A stretch of 7,409 bases of DNA from assembly GCA_934700375.1 (NCBI GenBank), contig CAKUXT010000100.1, forward strand, positions 1 through 7,409, written 5' to 3'. Source of the DNA: an uncultured Bacilli bacterium (GTDB taxonomy: Bacteria; Bacillota_I; Bacilli_A; RFN20; CAG-288). Position numbers and translations under genes: made by a program. Under the pieces are notes generated by a model, which worked only from the letters and a program-made list of their open reading frames with translations, searched no databases and was not told the origin of the DNA. This document shows, piece after piece, positions 1 through 7,072 of this stretch (positions within the stretch are counted from its first letter, which is position 1; every line of letters starts with the position of its first letter).

Positions 1-1551
1 TCCGACATCCAATCCTTCACTGTAGCGGATGATAGAGCTATCGCGATAGCTCTTGCTTGCCGGTGTATCCTCATAAGCGAGCGGGAAGGTCTCGGAGAGT
101 CTTCCGCTCGGAGAGACTTTTCCAGAAAGGATATGAGACAAGGCGATATGGCCCATCTCTCCTCCATATCCCATAAAGAGAACGGCATCGACTTCATCGA
201 TCCAGGAAGACATGTCGATGCTAGCGCCTGCTTCGACAACGACGATGACATGATGATCGAGGGGTTTTGCATAATCTAAGATGATGCATTCTTCCTCTTT
301 GGATAACTTCATGGTCTGTCTATCAAATGCTTCTGTCTCGACATTGTTAGGATCGCCGACACAGATGATGGCATAATCTTTTGTCAAGGCAATATCAAGG
401 CCGTGTTTGACGTTGTCGACATATCCTTTACCGCCAAGGTTATCTAAGACTGATTCACCATAAGTAGTATCAAATCCCTCTTCTTCCAAAGCCTCTTTCA
501 AAGAGACAAAAGGAAGCTCAGGCTTTACTTCACTCGATCCGCCTCCACAGTAATACTTGACACTGGGAGCACCGGTCACAAAGACAGTACTATCTTTTCT
601 AAGAGGAAGGATATTGTCTTTGTTCTTCAATAAGACAATTCCTTCTTCTTCGACCTTCAAAGCGACATTTCTTCTTTCATCGACTGTCATATCGATCTTT
701 CTAAGCTTCTTTGTCTCTTCGCACTTCTTGGCAAAGGAGAGAACGCTGTCAGCACAATAATCAAGGCTAACAGGATCAAGAAGGCCCTTTTCAGCCTTTT
801 CCATCATCTCTTTATGGAATTCCTCACGATAAGGCATCGTAAGGCCTAAACCGGCATTCAAAGAGGCGACAGGATCTTTGACCGCTTCCCAGTCAGAGAT
901 GATGAGTCCATCAAACCCAAACTCATGACGTAAGACATCATAGAGTTTCTTGTTCTCGCTCATTCTTCTTCCGTTGACAAGGTTATAGGAGCACATCAAA
1001 GACCAAGGCTTTGCCTCACAGGCGATTTCAAAGGGTTTAAGATAAATCTCGCGGAGTGTTCTTTCATCGACTTCCATCGATGCCCAGTGACGGGAGAACT
1101 CCATATTGTTGCAGCAGAAGTGCTTAATGCAGGACCCAACATGCATCGACTGAACACCAGTGATGTATTCTTTTGCCATCATGCCGGCAAGATAAGGATC
1201 TTCAGAATAGTATTCGAAGTTTCTTCCGTTCAAGGGATCACGTTTGATATTGACACCAGGTCCTAATAAGGTATCGACATTCTGTTCGATACAGTCATTT
1301 CCTAAGGCCTTGCCTTGTAAGGCGGCAAGCTCCTTGTTCCAGGTCTGTGAGAGAACCACTGTTGCCGGATAAGCAATAGAGGGATAACTCACCTGGAAAG
1401 CAGCTGTTCTGTCTGTCGGCTGTCTTAATCCGACAGGGCCATCTGAAACAACAAACTCATAGACTTTTCCGTCTAAGGTTTCATTAGTCCAGAAGTTAGC
1501 GCCCATGACAAGCTTTGCTTTTTCAACTGCGGTAAGATCTTTTGCCTTCAT
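1..1551 (-). CDS. Glycoside hydrolase family 3 beta-glycosidase (beta-glucosidase-like), C-terminus outside window
   Basis: This reading frame starts at ATG 1549-1551, stays open to the window edge and gives 517 residues, so the 3' end is missing. It has no signal peptide, so a cytoplasmic enzyme that removes terminal beta-linked sugars from imported oligosaccharides is likely. GH3 hallmarks appear in order: SDGPVGLR (residues 36-43), the substrate-site run RDPLNGRNFEYYSEDP, KHF (143-145) followed by a conserved N..E..R pattern, and SDW (219-221), whose Asp220 is the expected nucleophile. The second (alpha/beta sandwich) domain follows, with a GGGSS loop and ETEAFDR (405-411), where Glu405 or Glu407 is a candidate acid/base. 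The visible end, YSEGLDVG, is the usual lead-in to the C-terminal fibronectin-III-like domain, so about 150-250 residues are probably lost. An AAGGGGA ribosome binding site precedes the ATG, and the esterase stop is 11 bp upstream, so the two are co-transcribed. Whether it prefers glucosides or xylosides cannot be read here. Confidence 0.95.
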   Translation of the reverse strand, partial: MKAKDLTAVEKAKLVMGANFWTNETLDGKVYEFVVSDGPVGLRQPTDRTAAFQVSYPSIAYPATVVLSQTWNKELAALQGKALGNDCIEQNVDTLLGPGVNIKRDPLNGRNFEYYSEDPYLAGMMAKEYITGVQSMHVGSCIKHFCCNNMEFSRHWASMEVDERTLREIYLKPFEIACEAKPWSLMCSYNLVNGRRMSENKKLYDVLRHEFGFDGLIISDWEAVKDPVASLNAGLGLTMPYREEFHKEMMEKAEKGLLDPVSLDYCADSVLSFAKKCEETKKLRKIDMTVDERRNVALKVEEEGIVLLKNKDNILPLRKDSTVFVTGAPSVKYYCGGGSSEVKPELPFVSLKEALEEEGFDTTYGESVLDNLGGKGYVDNVKHGLDIALTKDYAIICVGDPNNVETEAFDRQTMKLSKEEECIILDYAKPLDHHVIVVVEAGASIDMSSWIDEVDAVLFMGYGGEMGHIALSHILSGKVSPSGRLSETFPLAYEDTPASKSYRDSSIIRYSEGLDVG

Positions 1552-1562
1552 ATCTTTTCCCC

Positions 1563-2396
1563 TTATTTCACTTTCATCACTTTATTTAGGAACTTCTTGG
1601 CTTTGTTCACCCAGGTAGCAACCTGTTTAAAGTCTTTTTCATAACTATCATAGCCAGGAAGATTGATAATGCGTCTGGCAACAGACAATCCATGCCAAAG
1701 ATGCGGATAGATGACACATTCATGTCTGACATGAGCCTTTGTCAAAGCCTCATCCATCATGACAGTGTTCGTATAAGGAACAGCTCCATCTTCCTTTGTC
1801 GTCCAGATAAAGGTAGGCGGATAATCTTTGGTAACATGTTTTTCAACAGAGAGCAGCTCTCTTAAACTCTCATCTTTTCCAGTGATAGTCTCCATCGTAT
1901 CCTGATGTGTCTCTTCACCCATGGTGATGACAGGATAAGAGAGGACAAGAGCAGTAACTGTCGTATCTCTTCCTTCGATGTTCAACATGGAATGGAGTTT
2001 CTCATCTCTTTCAAGCATACCATAGCTTGCAGTCAGATGGCCGCCAGCTGAAAAACCGGCCATGACAAGTCTAGTCGTATCGACTCTTAATGACTTAGCA
2101 TGTCTTTTGATGTAATCGACAGCAGCCATTGCCTCCATCTGCGGAACAGGATAAGGTGTATTTGTCGTATACCAGAGGGTGAAGCAGCAATAGTCATCAG
2201 CCAGAAACTGAGAGACTACAGGATCGGATTCTCTGATAGAGCAGAACATATAGGATCCACCTGGAACGACTATAACTGATTTCATCAAGGGCTGATCCTT
2301 ATCTGGGCAATCTAACATAGATGGACGTGTCATTTCCAAGATAGGATCATTCTTCAAAGGATAGTAGCGATTCAGATGGATTTTCTTATGTATCAT
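1563..2396 (-). CDS. Alpha/beta-hydrolase esterase (acetyl-xylan / feruloyl esterase-like)
   Basis: This 277-residue protein has no signal peptide and is a single alpha/beta-hydrolase domain of usual family length. The oxyanion-hole HGG motif appears as the variant PGGSY (45-49). The nucleophile elbow is GFSAGGH with Ser116. Asp203 in KEDGAVP and His235 in LWHG complete a plausible catalytic triad. This layout matches small carbohydrate esterases and acetyl esterases of the alpha/beta-hydrolase-3 and BD-FAE-like groups. The start is ATG 2394-2396, with AAAGAGGT placed five bases upstream. It is the first gene of a pair with the GH3 glycosidase 11 bp downstream. My inference is that it strips acetyl or other acyl groups from oligosaccharides so that the glycosidase can act. 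A general lipase or peptidase of the same fold is the alternative. The exact substrate is unknown. Confidence 0.88.
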   Translation of the reverse strand: MIHKKIHLNRYYPLKNDPILEMTRPSMLDCPDKDQPLMKSVIVVPGGSYMFCSIRESDPVVSQFLADDYCCFTLWYTTNTPYPVPQMEAMAAVDYIKRHAKSLRVDTTRLVMAGFSAGGHLTASYGMLERDEKLHSMLNIEGRDTTVTALVLSYPVITMGEETHQDTMETITGKDESLRELLSVEKHVTKDYPPTFIWTTKEDGAVPYTNTVMMDEALTKAHVRHECVIYPHLWHGLSVARRIINLPGYDSYEKDFKQVATWVNKAKKFLNKVMKVK

Positions 2397-2490
2397 GGTT
2401 TACCTCTTTCTTTTGAAACACATAAAAGACATCTTCTATATTCTACTATCCCATTCACTCTTTTCTAAGAGAAATCGAGGTTAAAAGCAA
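2397..2490 (-). promoter_or_regulatory. Candidate promoter region for the esterase-GH3 operon
   Basis: This is the spacer between the upstream terminator and the esterase start, so a promoter reading leftward is expected. The best pair I can see on the minus strand is TTAGAA (2463-2468), 17 bp, TAGAAT (2440-2445). The -10 is reasonable, but the -35 matches only three of six consensus positions. A short inverted repeat, CTCTT-4-AAGAG (2458-2471), overlaps the -35 and could be part of an operator. No other gene or motif is visible in this gap. Confidence 0.35.
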
Positions 2491-2531
2491 CGAAAACGAA
2501 AATCAGGCGAATGACAGCTGTCATTCACCTG
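2489..2531 (-). terminator. Rho-independent terminator of the surface-protein operon
   Basis: Positions 2504-2531 form a nearly perfect palindrome centred on CAGCTG. As minus-strand RNA every position can pair, with one G.U wobble (2508/2527), giving a stem of up to 14 bp around a minimal loop. It is followed in the transcription direction by an interrupted U-rich run (ATTTTCGTTTTCG). The stem begins immediately after the TAA stop (2532-2534) of the 753-aa gene. It should end the right-hand operon and insulate the esterase-GH3 operon. Confidence 0.85.
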
Positions 2532-4793
2532 TTACACTTCCCAATTGATTTCGCCTTCTTTCCATGGATCTGGCATGATATAGAACGCATAGTTACGTCT
2601 TAACTGAATCGATTCACCAGCTGCATTAAACTTAAATTCTCGTTTAGTAAGATGGTTGGTAAGATGACAATTAGTCCCTAGGATTTCAGAGAGTTTCTTT
2701 GTTGTGCCATCTTTGAGTAAGAATAAAGTGTCATATGTCAAAGATTCACCATATGGCAAATATTTGATCTTGCCTGTAGTAGCATCGTACGAAGAAATGG
2801 CTTTTGCATACCAATTAGCGTTTGCATCGTTTGAAGTATTAATGAACTTATCGGTTCGATTTATCGTTACGCCTTTTTCGTAAAGATAAACTTGAGCACC
2901 AACCTGTTGTCCTAATGCGATAGCCACATCACAAGAATCAACAGCGAGATTACAATAGCGATTACTTCCGACTTGTTCGGATTTCATCGTTACTTTAGCG
3001 ACAATACTATAGAAGCCTGACTTTTGCGGCTGAATGAAGATGGAATCAGAATTCTGATAAGAAAACGGAAGGTTACTGATATGATTCAAATCTTTAGCTG
3101 CTACAACAAAATCATATAAATTCTTCCTATCAGTAAAGTTATATTCTCCACTTGTAGAGCTTCCATATTGTGCATTGAACTTCTCATTGAATTGAGACAA
3201 TTCCGTTTCATCCGTTATTCTTCCTATGTTAGTTTTGATAGGTTTTTGTTCATTTGTCAGAATTACAGATGCGCTTGATGGATAAGTATATTCCAAACCA
3301 GTTTCCTTATTGTAAGAAGTGATTTTTTCATCGATATCTGTTCCTTCCAAGAAAACATTGTTCAAGAGGAAATAACGAGCGTTTGCGCTTTTATTAGAAT
3401 CTGTTGTAATATCACTCTTATTCATTTGCAAGGAATCAGTATACGAAAGAGATTTTGTTCTTCCTCCACTGAGTCCAATTTCGTAGATTTTTTCGATTTT
3501 TACATAGATATTGCACTTAGTCCAAGGGCTATACGCCATAGATGTAAACGGGGTAGGATTTTTTACATTTGAATTTTCAAACCAAACAAGCGGAGAATTG
3601 TTTATTTGTTTAGTGTTAAAAAAGAACGAGGAATCTTTGTTTTCCTTATCCGTCTCGCAAACATAGACATAAATATTATAAACACCAGGATCATTAACAG
3701 CACATCCACCATTTTCTTTAGGATTGACATAGGTATTATCATTTTTCCTAGAATCAAATAACGGAGTCAATTCAGTTTGATTTTTCACTTTTCCATCATA
3801 AGATTCACCATCCCAATCCCAAATACCCTTTTTTGTCTCCTGTGATTTTGAATTATTATAAGAACCCCAATAATCAGAAGCTTTATTTCCAAAATTACGC
3901 CATGTTCCATTACAATAAAGATCGACGTCCAAATACAAACGCTCGTCTTCTTTAACTCTTAAATTTTTATAAAAATAATAAGCGTTATTATCTCTTCCAG
4001 TCTGAGAAAAATATAATTCTCTACCAAAATACATATCCTGATATGAACCGTTGTCATAATATAATTTCTCACCTTTACGATTATGAATTCTAACAACTGT
4101 CTGGTCTTTAAAATTACCATTCTGGGTTCCATGATAATCTTTTCCAGCAGTCAAAACAGGGAAAACAAAAACAGTCTTAGACAATCCTAAAGTTGAATAA
4201 ATATCTTGAGTGCACTTTTTAGATAATTCATCATAAGAGGAAATATAATCATAAGTACCCTGTGAATCATATCCGTATCTACATGCATTTTCAAAATCTG
4301 CAGTCCAACCTGAAAAACGAATCCAATACCCTTGAGAGTCTTTGTTTGTTGTCAAAGGATCAGAAACCTTACTGAAAGTATCAAGAGAGATACAAGTGTC
4401 TTCATAGTGAGCCTTATATCCAAAAGGATTCTCATCCTTATCAAAATAACCATATTTCTTTAAAGTATCATCCGAAGCTGAAGTTCCATCGCCGTCTATA
4501 TTGCCGATATATTTTCTGTACTTATCGACAGAAAGGATTTGCTCTAACGGAGTAGCCTCCGTATATGTATCTTTAATATAGTTAGCCCATTTAGATGAAG
4601 GGAAGAAATAAACAGTATAAGAGTTAGCGTCTAATTCATAGTTAGTGAGAATATCATCCATCAAGCCTTTTGCTTTATCAGTATGAAGATTGGTTCTCTC
4701 AGAAAAAATATAGACGCTAAAAGCACTGCCAACAAAGAAGATAGAGAACAAGAAGGAAAGAAAGATAAGAATTTTTGATTTAATGCTTTTCAT
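2532..4793 (-). CDS. Large secreted surface protein with SipW-type signal peptide (753 aa)
   Basis: I do not recognise a named family. The N-terminus has a short Lys-rich head and a hydrophobic helix (residues 8-30), then VGSAFS and VYIF. Cleavage after Ser26 fits a signal peptidase site and mirrors the signal of the preceding gene. The remainder is rich in Tyr, Asn, Ser and Lys with alternating aromatic residues, as in beta-rich extracellular proteins. YTVYFFPSSKW (59-69) and GYWIRFSGW (155-163) resemble the first and last strands of an InlB/Listeria-Bacteroides repeat with a long insert, which is tentative. NIDGDGT (98-104) may be a calcium-type loop. Ten cysteines are present. There is no LPXTG sorting motif and no C-terminal membrane anchor; the end is INWEV. 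I chose ATG 4791-4793 because AAAGGAGA lies about eight bases upstream, whereas an in-frame TTG two codons earlier would be too close to it. It is the last gene of the operon, 18 bp after the 233-aa gene. Adhesin or filament-associated subunit is inference. Confidence 0.8.
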   Translation of the reverse strand: MKSIKSKILIFLSFLFSIFFVGSAFSVYIFSERTNLHTDKAKGLMDDILTNYELDANSYTVYFFPSSKWANYIKDTYTEATPLEQILSVDKYRKYIGNIDGDGTSASDDTLKKYGYFDKDENPFGYKAHYEDTCISLDTFSKVSDPLTTNKDSQGYWIRFSGWTADFENACRYGYDSQGTYDYISSYDELSKKCTQDIYSTLGLSKTVFVFPVLTAGKDYHGTQNGNFKDQTVVRIHNRKGEKLYYDNGSYQDMYFGRELYFSQTGRDNNAYYFYKNLRVKEDERLYLDVDLYCNGTWRNFGNKASDYWGSYNNSKSQETKKGIWDWDGESYDGKVKNQTELTPLFDSRKNDNTYVNPKENGGCAVNDPGVYNIYVYVCETDKENKDSSFFFNTKQINNSPLVWFENSNVKNPTPFTSMAYSPWTKCNIYVKIEKIYEIGLSGGRTKSLSYTDSLQMNKSDITTDSNKSANARYFLLNNVFLEGTDIDEKITSYNKETGLEYTYPSSASVILTNEQKPIKTNIGRITDETELSQFNEKFNAQYGSSTSGEYNFTDRKNLYDFVVAAKDLNHISNLPFSYQNSDSIFIQPQKSGFYSIVAKVTMKSEQVGSNRYCNLAVDSCDVAIALGQQVGAQVYLYEKGVTINRTDKFINTSNDANANWYAKAISSYDATTGKIKYLPYGESLTYDTLFLLKDGTTKKLSEILGTNCHLTNHLTKREFKFNAAGESIQLRRNYAFYIMPDPWKEGEINWEV

Positions 4794-4811
4794 AATCAAT
4801 TCTCCTTTCTT

Positions 4812-5513
4812 TTATACAGGTTCAATCATTAAATAAATGCTTATCTTAATAAGCGGAGCCGTACTTTCTTCTAATCTATTCCGCATCGCTTCAAAAGCTT
4901 CCTTACTGGTCGGAATGGCACCGCTACGATAGTTGACAATGATCGGTAAAGACGGATATTCATAGACATTATTTTCAATAGGACGACCTAAAGCCCAGCC
5001 ATGATCTTTCCAAGTATCATTGAAATCAAGCCCCTCGACATTATTCTTATTGCTAAAAGAAAGATAGCCGCTTGCTTTTCTTGTATCTGTAGAAGAAGTA
5101 GTCGGATAAACTAACTTAAAATAAGAATCGAATGTTTCAGAAATCGTAACTTCATACTGAAGCGAATATTTGAACTTATGGTAATAGGCAGATGTATCTT
5201 CGTCAGTTCCACGTTTTTTGAATACAAACTTAACAGTCATAGGAGAAGGAAACTCAACGTCAGTCTGCGTAATGTAAAGGAAAGGTTCGACTTTGCTTTT
5301 GTCATCCTGAAAAGAGATGAAGTTTTCATCGCCTTCATTTCCGTATTGGAGATAAATCATTCCACAATCTTTAGCACTAGTCTCAACCTCTACCTGATTA
5401 TTATTGCTCTTGCTCTGGATTCCACCGAAAAACCAGACTGCAAAACCAGTTCCCATAGTCGATAAAACAAGGATAAAAGGAAGGAATAGGCCTAAGAACA
5501 AACGTTTACGCAT
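4812..5513 (-). CDS. Small secreted surface protein with SipW-type signal peptide (233 aa)
   Basis: No named family is recognised with certainty. The N-terminus is MRKR followed by a hydrophobic segment (residues 5-29) containing MGTGFAVWFF. Cleavage after Ala25 would fit the signal-peptide style of TasA/camelysin-type SipW substrates. The mature part, about 208 residues, alternates charged and aromatic residues (VKFVFKKR, YSLQYEVTI, IKISIYLMI), which suggests a beta-sandwich. It has one cysteine, no sorting motif and no second membrane segment. The stop is TAA at 4812-4814. The signal-peptidase stop is 3 bp upstream. GAGGAG lies 10 bases before ATG 5511-5513 and 7 before an in-frame TTG at 5514-5516, so the TTG start, adding one residue, is also possible. 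Location directly behind the peptidase gene suggests it is a substrate and a minor subunit or anchor for a surface assembly; that role is inferred. Confidence 0.8.
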   Translation of the reverse strand: MRKRLFLGLFLPFILVLSTMGTGFAVWFFGGIQSKSNNNQVEVETSAKDCGMIYLQYGNEGDENFISFQDDKSKVEPFLYITQTDVEFPSPMTVKFVFKKRGTDEDTSAYYHKFKYSLQYEVTISETFDSYFKLVYPTTSSTDTRKASGYLSFSNKNNVEGLDFNDTWKDHGWALGRPIENNVYEYPSLPIIVNYRSGAIPTSKEAFEAMRNRLEESTAPLIKISIYLMIEPV

Positions 5514-5516
5514 CAA

Positions 5517-6950
5517 TTAGAGTCTCCTCATTTTCTGATCAACACAGATAAAGATGTGTCTGGTGACAGATTTGTTGTCATAGGATGTACTATCATAAAA
5601 ACGGACAAAGAAGTCATGGACTTCAGTCGGATCTCCGACATATTCGACATAATCCGTTCCATTAGGAACCTCATGGATGATGAAATACTTTCTGGCTTCA
5701 TCGACCAAATGAATCTTTAGCGGATATTTCTCATGATAGGAAAGACGTTCAGAATTATTAGGAAGCTCATTGTATAAGAAGAGATAAAGCCCCTTACGCA
5801 TAGAGCCCTGATAATGGTGCATGCCATCAGCAAAGAATCCGCTCTGATATTCAAACGGATATAAGTATTTGCTCTCCTTGTGAACGAACTTCAGATTCGA
5901 TAAGGATGCAGATACCATCTTGGATAACGAAGCAGGCAACATGACATCGACATACGGGAAGCGTTTCTTGACCGGTTTGCTGACAGGAAGTGTTGATAAA
6001 GCATGGGAAGCAAAGATGTCTGTGCTCTTATCAGAGACATAGACAGTCTTTTCATTCTCCAGAGCTTTTGCAAAGCAATACTTCTGTGTCAGAAGCTGAT
6101 AGAAACGGATGTTGTACTTCTCCGTCATCTTTGAATAAATGATAGAGTAGATAATAAGCAGTAAGAATGCGATGACGAGTGTGATGATACCGATAGGAGA
6201 CTGCAAATAGGTTACAAAATAACCTAAGGTTGCATTCTTGTATCCGGTCCATTCTCCGACGATGGAATCAAAGGTAAGAGCAGTCTCACCGATCATGGTA
6301 GAGACGTTGCTGTCTCCACGGAATGTGAATCTCTTGTGGCCGTCTTTATCTGTACCGATAGATATCAGACGATGAACGATTGTAATCATTCTGCCCTTCT
6401 CACTGCTTTCCATCTTGAAGGCATAGACCTTCATCAGCTCTAAGTCATCCTCTGAATTCACCTTATCCAAGGTGATAAGAGAATACTGAGAGATACGGTT
6501 CTTCTCATCGAGAAGATCGTTGTCTTTCAGATAGGTATTTCCGGAATAGGCCTCCTGCATAGAGGATGTCTCAATGATGACAGCAGCCTGATCGCCAATG
6601 AACAATTGGTTGCCGTTGACTCTCGACATGGCTCCATAGACTGTAAGACCGATTAAACCGACATATAAGATACCTAAGATGACTGACCAGACATGCGAAC
6701 ATCTCTTGTTGCTCTTCAGTTCTCTTTGATAGGTATCCAATACTTCTTCGCCATCTTTCTGTTTCTTGACTAGCTTTGTGTATCTCTTATCGACATCACC
6801 CTGAACAGACGGATCTTCAAGTCGATTGATATACAATAGCTTTTTCGCATTGAAAAACAGGGATGCAATGCTAATAAAGGCAATTGCAAACATAGCAATG
6901 ACGATAATACAGACTATATATGTCAGTTGGATTGCACTCATTAAAAACAT
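5517..6950 (-). CDS. sipW: SipW/ER-type signal peptidase I with extra N- and C-terminal regions
   Basis: This membrane serine protease should cleave signal peptides on the outer face of the membrane. Numbering is from ATG 6948-6950 (477 aa). A first membrane segment (about 4-33) is followed by a charged stretch. A second segment (about 88-110) leads into the catalytic domain: ETSSMQ with nucleophile Ser130, IVHRLISI with His193-Arg194 in place of the bacterial general-base Lys, and FRGDSN with Asp213. His-Arg marks the S26B (SipW, Sec11) branch rather than LepB. A third segment (about 250-273) is followed by some 200 residues of unrecognised sequence, probably cytoplasmic. SipW is usually near 190 residues, so this protein is more than twice normal size. 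The frame also opens at TTG 7020-7022, but that codon is buried in a hairpin arm with no binding site in front. The chosen ATG has only a weak GAGTGG ribosome site, so the start is moderately certain. The neighbouring genes carry matching signal peptides. Confidence 0.88.
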   Translation of the reverse strand: MFLMSAIQLTYIVCIIVIAMFAIAFISIASLFFNAKKLLYINRLEDPSVQGDVDKRYTKLVKKQKDGEEVLDTYQRELKSNKRCSHVWSVILGILYVGLIGLTVYGAMSRVNGNQLFIGDQAAVIIETSSMQEAYSGNTYLKDNDLLDEKNRISQYSLITLDKVNSEDDLELMKVYAFKMESSEKGRMITIVHRLISIGTDKDGHKRFTFRGDSNVSTMIGETALTFDSIVGEWTGYKNATLGYFVTYLQSPIGIITLVIAFLLLIIYSIIYSKMTEKYNIRFYQLLTQKYCFAKALENEKTVYVSDKSTDIFASHALSTLPVSKPVKKRFPYVDVMLPASLSKMVSASLSNLKFVHKESKYLYPFEYQSGFFADGMHHYQGSMRKGLYLFLYNELPNNSERLSYHEKYPLKIHLVDEARKYFIIHEVPNGTDYVEYVGDPTEVHDFFVRFYDSTSYDNKSVTRHIFICVDQKMRRL

Positions 6951-6976
6951 ACTAATTACCACTCTTAATACTAAAG

Positions 6977-7027
6977 CACAATTGAACCCACTATTACGTA
7001 TGAAAGAGAGAAGTGGGTTCAATTGTG
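6977..7027 (-). repeat. 16-bp perfect inverted repeat (hairpin) between partial gene and signal peptidase gene
   Basis: The arms 6977-6992 (CACAATTGAACCCACT) and 7012-7027 are exact reverse complements separated by 19 bases. Read as minus-strand RNA this is a 16-bp stem lying 45 bases after the stop of the partial gene and 26 bases before the signal-peptidase ATG. The sequence after it (CTTTAGTATT) is only weakly U-rich, so a full terminator is doubtful. A leaky terminator, or a processing or stabilising hairpin that lets the upstream gene be expressed more strongly than the downstream genes, is more likely. The rest of the spacer (6951-6976 and 7028-7072) shows nothing else. Confidence 0.7.
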
Positions 7028-7072
7028 AACAAAATCAACTTAAACGACTAAAATTAATGACTGAACGAAGAA

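Noticed and set aside
557..760. Plus-strand 67-codon open frame
   Set aside because: Lies wholly inside the well-supported GH3 gene on the other strand, with no ribosome binding site or recognisable protein.
2504..2531. Palindrome as a protein-binding operator
   Set aside because: Its position immediately after a stop codon and the following U-rich run fit a transcription terminator better.
5178..5465. Plus-strand 95-codon open frame
   Set aside because: Antisense to the 233-aa surface protein gene, whose signal peptide and operon position are convincing; the frame looks like a shadow.
5891..6252. Two short minus-strand frames (60 and 66 codons) inside the signal peptidase gene
   Set aside because: They overlap the catalytic and C-terminal coding sequence in another frame and show no family features.
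6951..7022. 24-residue N-terminal extension of the signal peptidase from TTG 7022
   Set aside because: The TTG lies inside a stem arm, no ribosome binding site precedes it, and the extension encodes the hairpin sequence rather than a plausible protein segment.
6977..7027. Invertible (phase-variable) DNA element or tRNA T-arm remnant
   Set aside because: The arms enclose only 19 bp, too short to carry a promoter for inversion. A GGTTCAATT similarity to a T-arm occurs without any other tRNA structure.
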